From UBA11591 sp040220895 (GTDB lineage Bacteria; Bacteroidota; Bacteroidia; Flavobacteriales_E; Vicingaceae), in contig JAVJVY010000022.1 in assembly GCA_040220895.1 (NCBI GenBank), positions 1 through 64,000 on the forward strand: a DNA stretch of 64,000 nt. Direction: 5' to 3'. A program made the position numbers and the translations under genes. The notes under the pieces were generated by a model, which saw only the letters and a list, made by a program, of their open reading frames with translations, had not been told where the DNA came from and made no database searches. How positions within the stretch are numbered: the first letter of the stretch is position 1; the number at the start of each line of letters is the position of its first letter. Positions 15,549-25,078 of this stretch are shown piece by piece.

Positions 15549-15669
15549 ATGTGCATTTAATAAGGATTTCTAAGGTTTCCGGGCATTTTCACGCGCAAAC
15601 TTTCTGGCGAGAAAATTGATCGATTTGAATGCCGCAAGCCTAAACGGGATTATGCACTGAACGTTAGGT
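15549..15669 (+). repeat. attC-like site P, last of the array
   Basis: The left arm AATGTGCATTTAATAAGG and the right arm GGATTATGCACTGAAC are complementary around GTGCAT/ATGCAC. R' is GTTAGGT (15663-15669). The opening AAC box is missing (CCAGATC precedes the arm). No further site is seen to the right, so this marks the array boundary. Confidence 0.45.
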
Positions 15670-15677
15670 ATGAACTC

Positions 15678-16055
15678 ATGAAGCTGAATTTATTTATATT
15701 ACCACATTACTAAATCCCAGGGGAGTATCATTCCATCCCTAAGGACGAAATAATTATTTTCCTAATGAATAAAACTTGAGCGGAACTACTTGCTTAATTC
15801 AAACCAATAATAAAAGCTTTATCCAACCCTTTAGATCACTGGCAATTCCAATCTATCAACGGAAACGTTGAAAACTTAATATGCTTCTATCACATTTTTA
15901 ATATCAACGAATTTCATGCTATTGCCTACACCTTAGCATTTCTCTTTGCGTCCAGATTGGTCAGTTTGATTCCTATAGTTATATTTAAGAGGTTATTCTT
16001 ATGTTCAGAAATTCAAATTAAAAAAAATCAAAACCGTACCTCATCTTTCACATAA
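15678..16055 (+). pseudogene. Probable decayed cassette gene, unknown family
   Basis: The ATG at 15678 lies 9 nt after R'. One frame runs to TAA 16053-16055 but has in-frame stops at 15711 (TAA), 15777 (TGA) and near 15795 (TAA). Between them it reads like protein: IPGEYHSIPKDEIIIF, DHWQFQSINGNVENL and a hydrophobic C-terminal part. No family is recognised. Otherwise the interval 15670-16055 holds nothing I can identify. It ends directly at the TTG start of the next gene. Confidence 0.4.
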
Positions 16056-19000
16056 TTGAAAATAACATCTAAAAAATTCGGAACCTTTGGAGGGGTCTTT
16101 ACCCCTTCCATTCTCACCATCTTAGGTGTTATCATGTACATGCGGCTTGGTTGGGTCGTCGGTAATGCCGGACTGGTTGGAGCCATTTTGTTAATAGTTG
16201 TGGCACATGTTATCTCGGTGAGCACAGGATTGAGCATATCTTCTATCGCAACTGACAAAAAAGTAGGTGCAGGTGGTGTTTATTATGTTTTGTCGCGAAG
16301 CCTGGGACTTCCAATTGGTGGGGCTATAGGAATTACTCTATGGATAGCAACTGCTTTGAGCATCGCTTTATATTTAGTGGGTTTTGCCGAAAGTTTCAAT
16401 GCATACTTAGGCTTAGATACCTCGATTAATTCGTTGAGAATCTCCGGATCCATAGCCCTGATCAGCTTGGCCACCATTGCTATAATCAGCACTTCTTTCG
16501 CCATCAGGACTCAGTACATTATCATGGCTGCAATTTTTGTTTCCTTGGTCTCCATCTTTGCCGGGACTTGGGATTATGCCCCGAAGGATATCCCAGTGTT
16601 CGGCCCACCTGAAGGGCTTTCCATGATGGCAATTTTCGCCATTCTCTTTCCAGCAGTGACAGGCTTCACAGCTGGTATCGCCATGTCTGGAGATTTAAAA
16701 GATCCAAAGAAATCGATACCCATAGGCACGATAGCCGCAATTGCAGTTGGATTCGTAATTTATATTTCCATGGCCATTTTTATGGCCTATGCAATCGATG
16801 CTGAGCTATTGCGATCGGATTACAATATTCTCATGAAAATCGCACTCTTTGCACCCGCGGTGATAGCCGGAATCTGGGGCGCAACCCTCTCTTCTGCTCT
16901 CGGGGGAATACTTGGTGGGCCACGTATACTTCAAGCCATGTCTCTTGATCGTATTACGCCTAAAATCTTTGGCAAAGGGGTTGGCAAAGACAAAGAACCT
17001 AGAAATGCCTTACTCATCACCCTGTTAATAGCAGAAGGTGGTGTATTAATTGGCGAGTTGGATTTGATTGCAGAAGTCTGTTCTATGTTTTACCTCGCAG
17101 CTTACGGTTTTATCAACCTTTCCTTCTTCTTGGAAAGTTGGGCAAGCGCGGATTTCTCACCTAGCTTTAAAGTCAAACGTTGGATAGGTTTGATTGGGTT
17201 CATGGCAACATTTGCTGTTATGTTTCAGTTAAATCCTGGTGCAATGTTCGCAGCCTTCATTGTTATAGGAGGTATTTATGTCATTCTTCAGCGCAAACAA
17301 ATAGCCTTGAGTTCGGGTGATGTGTGGACAAGTGTCTGGTCTTCTTTGGTTATGAAAGGACTCCACAAGATGGATGCTTCGGACGACACCACTCGAAATT
17401 GGAAACCCAACATATTACTTTTTTCAGGAGGTACCGAGAACAGGCCCCACCTCATAGAAATTTCCAAGGCCATTGCCGGAAAAGTGGGTATGGTCTCAAA
17501 CTTCGATCTTATAGAGAACCCTGAAGCCGAAGTACTATTTCCCAAGCATAAACAATCTGTTCAAGATCCTGTACTAAATGAGTATGGCATATTTGGGCGC
17601 AGACAAGAAGTAAAAAATGTGTTTCAAGGGATAGAGACAATCGCGAGCACTTACGGATTCTCTGGTGTAGAACCTAATACAGTCATGTTGGGCTGGGCTA
17701 AAAACACAACCGATCCAATCTGGTTTGCTCAGATGACCCAAAAGTTAATAGCATTGGATTATAATGTGCTTTACCTCGACTATGACTGGGATCGAAAATT
17801 CGGGAAATACCAGCAGATAGATGTCTGGTGGCATAACTTGAAAAACAATGCCGAATTAACCCTCAACTTAATCAAGTTCATTAGCCGATCCAATGAATGG
17901 AACAGTGCTAAAATCCGAGTTATTCTTATCAATGACACAGGTAAAGAAGGATTTGAGCGTAGGATAAACAAAATGCTCGATGGTTATCGCATAGAAGCAA
18001 CGGTAAAAGTTATAAATAATCATCTGGCCAAAAAATCTTCTTATGATCTAATGAAGTCTGAAAGCCAGGAAGCTGATCTCATTCTGGCAGGAATACCGGA
18101 TATTCCAAAAGGGCAAGAAAAGGACTTTGTAGAGAAAACCACAGAGATGTTTAAGTCTATAGCCACCACATTACTGGTAAAGACCAGTTCAATCCTGGGA
18201 GAAGATGCAGGTTCATCGAATTGGACCATGAACGAAGACCTGAATATTTCAAACGTATTGCAAGAGGATATGTTAATGGATCTACCCGTCTTCCAGGAAT
18301 TAGAAGCACAAGAACAATTTTCTGTCTTGTCAGCAGAGATTGAGAAACTTACAAGCGAGTTGGTAGAGAATCAGTTGGCTTCGTTTGAAAATCTTTTTCA
18401 GGCTCTTCTCAACGATTGCAACAAAACATTAGTTCGTCATCTAGACGAAATAGGAAATAGGGAATTGAAAGATACCCAGCTTCACTTATTGAAAGAATAT
18501 AATGATCGGATGGATCTGTTCATAGAAGAGGATATTCCTTTCATGGACGAACGTTTAATCCAATTTGGAGATAGGTTACTTAAATTTCCCAAACAAGTCA
18601 CCCCAAAATTAAAAATACGAATCCGACTTAGTAAGAAAAAGAGGGCTTACAGAAAGCCTGTTCGTATTTATTTCGAGAATGAATTTTTAGAGCGCGCCAA
18701 GCAGGCACAATTAAAAATAGGCGTTGCCACAGCCCTTGTGACAGATATTCTTAAAGATGGGCTTATAGAGAGTGAAAAAGCCTTTTCAAACCTTGGAAAT
18801 CAACCTAAGGACAATCGTGAGTTGATAGACAAAATTTTTACTGAGACTAGCAAGAGGATTCAAGAAGTGTGTTTTCGATTAAAACAATCTTTAAAGAATT
18901 CGGGTCGTGAAATGCTCTTGGATCTAATAGAAAATTTAGAGAATGGCAATCAAATCAAAGGACTTAATAAAAGATTGAGCAAAAAGCAGCGTATAAATCT

Positions 19001-20984
19001 GTTGGAAGAATTGAATGACTATCCACAACATTGGCATCGAATCGCAGATTTGCTTTGCTCCAAATTGGCCACCGATATTAAATTACACGGAGTCCAGTTG
19101 ATTATAGAGCAGATAGGAGAACAACTTGAACAGGAACTCGATGCATCTATGACAATAGTCACAAGAACACGTATGGAAGAAACAAAACGCTGGCTGAAAT
19201 CACTCCACAACAAGACAAACTTTGATGTTAGCAACATCCCTCATGTCGATCAACCACTTTCATATGATGACATTCGTGTTCAAGGATTGCTTTTTTGGGC
19301 CCAAGTGGCAGGGCAGAATCTTCCGGCGCAACTTGAACTCATGAAATCCGAGAGCTTTAATGAGCTTTCTTTCCATCAAGGAGAACGGGTAGAAGTCATA
19401 ACGATCGATTCACTTTCAAGTTTCTCGTATTTTCTTTCTGAGGTACTCACCATTCCTGCTCGAAGGCATCTTTCGCATGCCTATCAAGCCAATATGGAAA
19501 TACTAAGCAAATTGCAGTTTGATATCAACAACATAAGTCAAAAAGTAAGCCTTCAGAAAGATGCTCCAAATCCCGCAGAGATAAGGGGTATGGTAAAGAA
19601 TGCGGATGAGAATTTACAGTCTCTGAGCAAGCGATTTGATGCTCAAAATGTGGAGTTGCTTGAACATATAGAACATATGATCCGAACTGCCAATAGTTCT
19701 ATGAATACCTCCACTCTTTTGGATTATGCGGTACGAGTGATTCCCAAAGTGACGAGGAATGACTCTTCCAATAGCTTTAAAAAATGGGTTGAATTGATGT
19801 ATGATAGAGGATCATTATTCAAGGAACGAATGATTCGTAACCTTTCATTGACAACAATCTCTGACGCGTCGTTAAAATCGATGCAACCTGGCAATCAAGG
19901 CACATTCAGTATGCACGATGCACTCAGATCGTACACAGATGAATTGAAAATCTCAGGAGAAGTTTTTGAGCAGATTCCTTTCTACTACAGACAGCTCTTC
20001 GTTGGCCAACAGACTGCCAATGTAGAAAGTCTTCGACATCGTGAACAGGAATTAGATCGAGCTCTGGCCATTATGAGCCCACACGAAGGCAAAGGATCTA
20101 GTCTGATTGTTTTGGGTGCTCCACTTTCCGGTAAGAGCTTCTTTGCCGAGTCACTTGCAAAAAAGTTAAGCAACGGAAAAGTAGTCAAAATCAATCCTCC
20201 TGTTTCCGGCAGCACTTCGATCATCGATCTAAAAAGGACTTTGGAGAAACTAAGTGGCATTGGTAAACAGGGCAAATCCGTTTTGAAAAGTGCAGAATTA
20301 GGCACGATTTTTCTCTTTGAAGACATCGAATTATGGTGGAGTCGAGCTGATTCACAGAATAAGGCTATCAAGCATTTAGTGGCTTTGGTCAATAATGAAG
20401 ATTATAAGGGAAGGATTATACTCACTTGTAATCCTTACGCTTTTAAAATCATTGAAGGCCAGGGACTTTTTGCTGACCTAACAATTCCTAGAATTTCAAT
20501 GCTTCCAATCAATCGATCAGCCCTTAAAGATGTGCTACTAGAACGTCATATGGCAGGTAGGCTAGCTTTGAGGTTGAAAGGTAAAGACGACGAGCTCAAT
20601 TCTAAAGAGCGTCGTAAATTGGTAGATCGCTATCATGAGATCTCGTCTGGTTTGATAGGAGTAGCCTTGCATCAGTGGTTGAACAATGTTGATTCTTTTC
20701 AAAATGAAGTAATTAGTATTTCATTTCCAGTCGTGCATCCATTTCCGGAGATTAGCGAAAAAGAGTGGCTCGTCTTAATCGGTCAATTTATAATCCATAG
20801 ACACTTAGATGCAGAGAGAGTGCAAAAACTTTTTGACTTTAGAGACAAGGATAAAGCAGATCGCATGATCCGCCAGCTCGTGGCAGATGGGGTACTCGAA
20901 GATGTTTTGGGTATAACTTTTCGATTGAGTCCATTAGTTCAAACCGCTTTTATAAAAGAAGCCGAATCATGGGGTCTCATTTAA
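16056..20984 (+). CDS. SLC12-like cation-chloride/amino acid permease fused to a P-loop NTPase
   Basis: At 1642 residues this is more than twice the usual length of a bacterial SLC12-like protein. Residues 1-450 form a 12-TM APC/SLC12 core, beginning FGTFGGVFTPSILTILGVIM as in Na-K-Cl cotransporters. Residues about 455-740 match the SLC12 cytosolic domain (ILLFSGG, VLYLDYDWDRKFG). Residues about 740-1340 are mostly helical and unrecognised. Residues 1340-1560 hold a P-loop NTPase: Walker A GAPLSGKS (1354-1361), Walker B-like FLFEDIE (1419-1425), and LTCNPYAF as a possible sensor. The last 80 residues look like a winged helix (DRMIRQLVADGVLEDV). The start is TTG at 16056, as no Met precedes the first helix. 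An MscS-like gene follows 25 nt downstream, suggesting a role in ion or volume control. Confidence 0.75.
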   Translation: MKITSKKFGTFGGVFTPSILTILGVIMYMRLGWVVGNAGLVGAILLIVVAHVISVSTGLSISSIATDKKVGAGGVYYVLSRSLGLPIGGAIGITLWIATALSIALYLVGFAESFNAYLGLDTSINSLRISGSIALISLATIAIISTSFAIRTQYIIMAAIFVSLVSIFAGTWDYAPKDIPVFGPPEGLSMMAIFAILFPAVTGFTAGIAMSGDLKDPKKSIPIGTIAAIAVGFVIYISMAIFMAYAIDAELLRSDYNILMKIALFAPAVIAGIWGATLSSALGGILGGPRILQAMSLDRITPKIFGKGVGKDKEPRNALLITLLIAEGGVLIGELDLIAEVCSMFYLAAYGFINLSFFLESWASADFSPSFKVKRWIGLIGFMATFAVMFQLNPGAMFAAFIVIGGIYVILQRKQIALSSGDVWTSVWSSLVMKGLHKMDASDDTTRNWKPNILLFSGGTENRPHLIEISKAIAGKVGMVSNFDLIENPEAEVLFPKHKQSVQDPVLNEYGIFGRRQEVKNVFQGIETIASTYGFSGVEPNTVMLGWAKNTTDPIWFAQMTQKLIALDYNVLYLDYDWDRKFGKYQQIDVWWHNLKNNAELTLNLIKFISRSNEWNSAKIRVILINDTGKEGFERRINKMLDGYRIEATVKVINNHLAKKSSYDLMKSESQEADLILAGIPDIPKGQEKDFVEKTTEMFKSIATTLLVKTSSILGEDAGSSNWTMNEDLNISNVLQEDMLMDLPVFQELEAQEQFSVLSAEIEKLTSELVENQLASFENLFQALLNDCNKTLVRHLDEIGNRELKDTQLHLLKEYNDRMDLFIEEDIPFMDERLIQFGDRLLKFPKQVTPKLKIRIRLSKKKRAYRKPVRIYFENEFLERAKQAQLKIGVATALVTDILKDGLIESEKAFSNLGNQPKDNRELIDKIFTETSKRIQEVCFRLKQSLKNSGREMLLDLIENLENGNQIKGLNKRLSKKQRINLLEELNDYPQHWHRIADLLCSKLATDIKLHGVQLIIEQIGEQLEQELDASMTIVTRTRMEETKRWLKSLHNKTNFDVSNIPHVDQPLSYDDIRVQGLLFWAQVAGQNLPAQLELMKSESFNELSFHQGERVEVITIDSLSSFSYFLSEVLTIPARRHLSHAYQANMEILSKLQFDINNISQKVSLQKDAPNPAEIRGMVKNADENLQSLSKRFDAQNVELLEHIEHMIRTANSSMNTSTLLDYAVRVIPKVTRNDSSNSFKKWVELMYDRGSLFKERMIRNLSLTTISDASLKSMQPGNQGTFSMHDALRSYTDELKISGEVFEQIPFYYRQLFVGQQTANVESLRHREQELDRALAIMSPHEGKGSSLIVLGAPLSGKSFFAESLAKKLSNGKVVKINPPVSGSTSIIDLKRTLEKLSGIGKQGKSVLKSAELGTIFLFEDIELWWSRADSQNKAIKHLVALVNNEDYKGRIILTCNPYAFKIIEGQGLFADLTIPRISMLPINRSALKDVLLERHMAGRLALRLKGKDDELNSKERRKLVDRYHEISSGLIGVALHQWLNNVDSFQNEVISISFPVVHPFPEISEKEWLVLIGQFIIHRHLDAERVQKLFDFRDKDKADRMIRQLVADGVLEDVLGITFRLSPLVQTAFIKEAESWGLI

Positions 20985-21009
20985 ACCAAATTAAAGAATC
21001 GTATTGAAG

Positions 21010-21777
21010 ATGGAATACCAGATAAATGAAATGCAGCAAATGCTTCACAATGAACTGCCGGGGTATGGAAACGTTATCTGGACAATCATTGTTGGACTGC
21101 TCTTTGGAATAACATTTGGACTCATGAAACGATTATTACTACCCGCATTAGGTCAAGGAAGGAAAGCTCAATCGTGGAAATGGAGGCTGGATGTTATCGA
21201 GCGTCTTTACCTACCTGCATTGGGTCTTGCAATTATGGTAAGTATTCTTGTCAGTAGACCTCTTGTTGGAGTCGTTGTATCCACCATCACGGTTTTGATA
21301 TTATATCAACCAATCAAAAATTACCTGCTCGGTGTTCTTTTCCGCGCGGGTAAAACCTATTCGATTGGGCAACGCGTCACTGTGCGCAATCATCAAGGTT
21401 CAATTCGTTCGTTCAATTCGTTAAGCTTAGAAATGGAACTTGAGGACGGTTCGATCTTGGATATCCCGTATCATATATTTAGCAATGCGATTGTTCTGAG
21501 AAGTAGTCCTAAATCAGGAGTTCTTAGTCACAGTATTGAACTTGCAATCTCCAAACCCTGTGATATTGGACAAGTAAAGCAATCCATTCACACGTATTTA
21601 TTGTCTGTACCTTATGTCTTGCCGAACCAAAAAATTTCTATCGAGCACCTCTCCGATGATGAACACCGTTATTTAATCAAGGTTATCATACATGGTATTG
21701 ACAAGCAACAAATGTACTTGGTAGAAGGTCGGTTAAAAGCAATATTTGCAAAAGGAGAAATAAAAAAGGTGGGTTGA
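21010..21777 (+). CDS. MscS-like mechanosensitive channel family protein
   Basis: The 255-residue protein (ATG 21010; TTG 21004 also possible) has three hydrophobic segments (about 20-40, 70-85, 90-110). The MscS beta-domain motif follows: KTYSIGQRVTVRNHQGSIRS, then MELEDGSILDIPYHIF, where MscS has its conserved PN loop. The soluble C-terminal domain is complete. It sits directly downstream of the giant SLC12-like permease, so the pair may act together in osmotic or ionic balance. Confidence 0.8.
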   Translation: MEYQINEMQQMLHNELPGYGNVIWTIIVGLLFGITFGLMKRLLLPALGQGRKAQSWKWRLDVIERLYLPALGLAIMVSILVSRPLVGVVVSTITVLILYQPIKNYLLGVLFRAGKTYSIGQRVTVRNHQGSIRSFNSLSLEMELEDGSILDIPYHIFSNAIVLRSSPKSGVLSHSIELAISKPCDIGQVKQSIHTYLLSVPYVLPNQKISIEHLSDDEHRYLIKVIIHGIDKQQMYLVEGRLKAIFAKGEIKKVG

Positions 21778-21861
21778 ATTATTTCGAAAGAGTAGATTTT
21801 GGATAAGGACCTTTTGAACGAAGTACTGCAATCATTGCAATCAGAACAACACTAGCATAAC

Positions 21862-23307
21862 ATGACATCGCCAATCGACTACCAAAGACCCGAATTGCAA
21901 AAAGGAATTGGCAAACCGGGCATGTTTAGCTTGGCATTTGGTGCTATGATAGGTGTTGGTTGGGTAACCGCCATGGGATCTTGGCTTTCTAATGCCGGCC
22001 CTTTAGGTGCTATAATTGCTTTTGCAGCGGGTGGGTTCCTTATGTTAGCTATTGGATTATGCTATGCTGAAATAACGGCTGCATTGCCTCTTTCAGGTGG
22101 AGAAGTGGCTTATTCTTATAAAGCATATGGAACTTCGAAAGCATATATCGTTGGATGGTTTTTAGTGTTCGGCTATTTATCAGTTTCCGCATTCGAAGCT
22201 GTTTCCATAAGCAAAGTACTCAGCTATTTAATCCCATCAATTGATCTTTGGCATTTATATTCTGTAAATGGCAGCCCCATATACTTTTCTCATATTGCCT
22301 TAAGTGCCTTTTTTGTTTTCATAATAAGTGTAGTCAATTACACCGGTGTAAAGAATTCAGCTCGTTTCCAGGTGGGATTGACCATACTTTTTATCTGCCT
22401 GACAATTGTATTCGTCATCGCTGGACTCTCTATGGGTGATTGGAAAAATTTAAGTCCTTTGTTTTCAAGTAATAATACCGGATCAATTTCTGCCGGTGTG
22501 GCAATGGTTTTAGTAACTGTCCCCTTCTGGTTTGTGGGATTTGATACCATTCCTCAGGCCGCTGAAGAAGCAAATGAAACAATTTCGGCTAAAACCGTTG
22601 GAATCCTCATTCCAATTTCCATTATTGCGGCAGTTTGTTTTTACATTCTGCTTATAATCAGCACGTCAATTGCCGCACCTTGGCATGAAATTATTGACGA
22701 CAAATTACCAACCGCAAAAGCATTTGAAATAGCCACTGAATCGACCTTCTTGGTTAAGCTTGTTTTAATAACTGCTTTGGTTGGTCTATTGACAAGTTGG
22801 AACGGATTTTTTCTAGCCGGTTCCAGGGTTCTTTTTGCTATGGGTAGAGGGAAAATTATCGCGCCCGTTCTAGGAAAATCACACAAAAAATATAAGACAC
22901 CTTATAAGGCTGTTCTTTTCAGTGGTGTGGTAACCTTCTTGGCATCATTAATGGGGCCTGGGGCTATGTCGGCATTTGTAAATGTGGGCTCATTATGCAT
23001 TGTGATTGCCTTTTTTGGAGTGACGGCATCGTTCTTGACCTTACGAAATAAATTTCCCGATTTGCGGCGTCCCTTCCTGACACCCGGAGGCAGACTCTTA
23101 GGATATATTGGAATAATAGGTTCTTTATGCATCCTTGCAATCATGGTTATTCCAAATAGCCCAGTTGCTTTGGCCTGGCCTTTTGAATGGGGCATTTTTT
23201 TAACCTTCTCTATTATTGGTATTCTATTTTGGTTACTATCTGCTAAAAGTCGTGTTAGTGTGCCGAAAAAGGAGAGAGATTACTTAATTTTAGAGAAATA
23301 CAGTTGA
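21862..23307 (+). CDS. APC family amino acid permease
   Basis: The 481-residue protein has 12 predicted TM helices. The first carries the unwound motif LAFGAMIGVGW of APC transporters, followed by LPLSGGEVAYSYKAYG in helix 3 and FAMGRGKIIAPVLGKSHKKY in the middle loop. It should import amino acids or related amines with H+ or Na+; the ligand is not predictable. It is 84 nt downstream of the MscS-like gene and on the same strand. Confidence 0.85.
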   Translation: MTSPIDYQRPELQKGIGKPGMFSLAFGAMIGVGWVTAMGSWLSNAGPLGAIIAFAAGGFLMLAIGLCYAEITAALPLSGGEVAYSYKAYGTSKAYIVGWFLVFGYLSVSAFEAVSISKVLSYLIPSIDLWHLYSVNGSPIYFSHIALSAFFVFIISVVNYTGVKNSARFQVGLTILFICLTIVFVIAGLSMGDWKNLSPLFSSNNTGSISAGVAMVLVTVPFWFVGFDTIPQAAEEANETISAKTVGILIPISIIAAVCFYILLIISTSIAAPWHEIIDDKLPTAKAFEIATESTFLVKLVLITALVGLLTSWNGFFLAGSRVLFAMGRGKIIAPVLGKSHKKYKTPYKAVLFSGVVTFLASLMGPGAMSAFVNVGSLCIVIAFFGVTASFLTLRNKFPDLRRPFLTPGGRLLGYIGIIGSLCILAIMVIPNSPVALAWPFEWGIFLTFSIIGILFWLLSAKSRVSVPKKERDYLILEKYS

Positions 23308-23407
23308 AGTGGATGTACTATTAATGGAGTATTCTTAGCACAGCTTCATTATCTAATTGGACAAATATCTATTCACGAATTCAAAATCTAAGCCTAACTA
23401 AAAAAAA

Positions 23408-24184
23408 ATGAATCTTAACGGAAACACAATCCTGATTACCGGTGGCTCAAGTGGCATTGGTTTTGAGATGGCTAAACAATTTCTTGCGGCTAAGAATAAG
23501 GTCATCATCACTGGTCGTAACATGGATAAACTTGAAAAATCGAAACAAAAACTTGGTGATATTAAAATCATCCAGAGTGATGTGAGTAATCCTGATTCCA
23601 TAATGGAATTGTATGATCAAGTTTCGAAGGAATTCCCAGCACTAAACGTATTGATTAATAATGCCGGCGTTATGTTCACTATTAACTTGCAGGACCACAG
23701 TTTATCAGCCAATGACCTTACAAAAGAAATTGATATCAATGTTAAGGGGACAATTTGGATGAATAATGTTTTCTTACCCTTATTGAAAAAAAATAAAAAC
23801 GCCGCAACCGTTATTGTATCTTCAGGTCTTGCTTTTGTTCCACTTCCCATTTCGCCAGTATATTGTGCATCAAAAGCAGCATTGCATTCATACACACTGT
23901 CCCTTAGAGCTCAGCTCAAAAATACTGATGTGAAGGTGTTTGAATTGGCACCTCCGGCTACGGAAACAGAGTTGCTTGCAGATTTCAATGAAGAAGACAT
24001 GAAAGGTATATCAACCATGACAGTTCAGGCTATGGTAGCTGACTTTCTTAAGGGCTTTTCACAAAATAAATATGAAATTTGTCCAGGGCAGTCTAGTCAG
24101 ATGAAATTCATGAGCCGCTATTTTCCTGGCTTCATTCTAAAACAAATGTGCAAAACTGTTGATAGAATGCACGCGAATTCTTAG
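23408..24184 (+). CDS. Short-chain dehydrogenase/reductase (DltE-like)
   Basis: The 258-residue protein has the classical SDR markers: TGGSSGIG (residues 11-18) for NAD(P), NNAG, and the active-site Y152-C-A-S-K156 with an upstream Ser (VSSGLAF). The C-terminal half (APPATETELL..MKGISTMTVQAM) is as in oxidoreductases annotated DltE in Bacteroidota. It probably acts on an unknown carbonyl or alcohol in the cytoplasm. Confidence 0.85.
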   Translation: MNLNGNTILITGGSSGIGFEMAKQFLAAKNKVIITGRNMDKLEKSKQKLGDIKIIQSDVSNPDSIMELYDQVSKEFPALNVLINNAGVMFTINLQDHSLSANDLTKEIDINVKGTIWMNNVFLPLLKKNKNAATVIVSSGLAFVPLPISPVYCASKAALHSYTLSLRAQLKNTDVKVFELAPPATETELLADFNEEDMKGISTMTVQAMVADFLKGFSQNKYEICPGQSSQMKFMSRYFPGFILKQMCKTVDRMHANS

Positions 24185-24331
24185 AACAGAACTTTGAGAT
24201 AAATGAGGGGTTTGAATTAATGAAATAAGTGCGTCTAAAAAACGGCATTAAAAAAAGAAGCTTTTAATCCTAATTAAAATCAGGCGAAATCCGAAAAGCC
24301 ATATGAGTAGGAAAACTAACTAAATTAAAAA

Positions 24332-24670
24332 ATGGAAAATTTAATAGCATTATCACAAATTATTGTTGCATTATCTGTTGTATATGTTTGGACCTTTAGG
24401 TTTCATAATGTCTTAAAAGAATTCGAACAATTTGGATTAAGTGATTTAACCCGAAACTTGGTAGGTGCAACAAAAATATCTTTAGCTACGTTGCTTGTTG
24501 TGGGTGTGTGGTATCCCTCATTGGTGCTTATTCCATCTATTCTTATGGGGCTATTAATGATCGGCGCTCAATACTTTCATTTTAAAATTAGCAATCCATT
24601 TATCAAACATTTACCCTCGCTTATACTTTTGATCCTTTGTGCTTTAACGGCATATTCATCAATTTCTTAA
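24332..24670 (+). CDS. DoxX-like membrane protein
   Basis: The 112-residue protein has four TM segments in the DoxX-like layout (FRFHNVLKEFEQFGL between helices 1 and 2, then GATKISLATLLVVG). It is followed 6 nt later by a second, related gene with the same EF..FGL feature, so the two are tandem paralogues in one transcript. The biochemical role is unknown. Confidence 0.6.
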   Translation: MENLIALSQIIVALSVVYVWTFRFHNVLKEFEQFGLSDLTRNLVGATKISLATLLVVGVWYPSLVLIPSILMGLLMIGAQYFHFKISNPFIKHLPSLILLILCALTAYSSIS

Positions 24671-24676
24671 AAAAGC

Positions 24677-25024
24677 ATGTACGCTGTTGTCGCATGCATT
24701 CTACTGTCTAGTTTGTCCTTTCTTGCCTATGCCTTTTTTTATTTCAATGCACCGCATATGAAAAATGAATTTAAACGGTTTGGACTTGAAAAAATGGGAT
24801 TGACAATCGTTATTTTAGAAATTGCGGGCGCTCTAGGATTATTGTTAGGACTTAAATTTTACCTAATTCTAACCATATCATCGCTCGGTCTGGCACTGCT
24901 CATGTTTGCCGGACTCGTTGTCAGAATAAGATTAAAAGACAGCGTTTGGATTTCTTTGCCGGCCTTTTTTTACATGGTTTTAAACGCATTTATATTCTGG
25001 ACATCGATTTATCTACAGACATAA
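24677..25024 (+). CDS. DoxX-like membrane protein, second copy
   Basis: The 115-residue protein has four TM helices. NEFKRFGLEKMGLTIVILEI matches the equivalent part of the preceding protein, followed by GALGLLLGLKFYL. The ATG at 24677 is 6 nt after the upstream stop. The two probably form a hetero- or homo-oligomeric membrane unit (inference). Confidence 0.6.
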   Translation: MYAVVACILLSSLSFLAYAFFYFNAPHMKNEFKRFGLEKMGLTIVILEIAGALGLLLGLKFYLILTISSLGLALLMFAGLVVRIRLKDSVWISLPAFFYMVLNAFIFWTSIYLQT

Positions 25025-25078
25025 ATAATTGAAATAGATTAGCTACCCTTAATAGATCTTGGAATTGACTTCTATGCC

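Larger units (their letters stand above)
1..15669 (+). mobile_element. Integron-like gene cassette array without visible integrase; left end outside window
   Basis: This AT-rich block holds small, mostly plus-strand genes separated by palindromic sites. Each site opens with a 7-nt box ending in AAC and closes with a 7-nt box starting with GTT. Start codons usually lie 20-60 nt after the closing box. In nine segments the opening box downstream of a gene is the reverse complement, exactly or with one mismatch, of the closing box upstream of that gene. That is what excised circular integron cassettes predict, because R'' pairs with the cassette's own R'. Exact cases are 203/953, 1059/1224, 5428/6283 and 13778/14807. 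No tyrosine integrase is present, so it would count as a CALIN (attC cluster lacking an integrase). The integrase may lie to the left or elsewhere. The boxes keep GTT/AAC but often depart from the GTTRRRY consensus. A non-integron palindromic repeat family is the main alternative. Confidence 0.6.

Noticed and set aside
1..16055. Integrase, transposase or insertion sequence driving the array
   Set aside because: No frame in the window shows tyrosine or serine recombinase or DDE motifs. The array is therefore reported as lacking a visible integrase.
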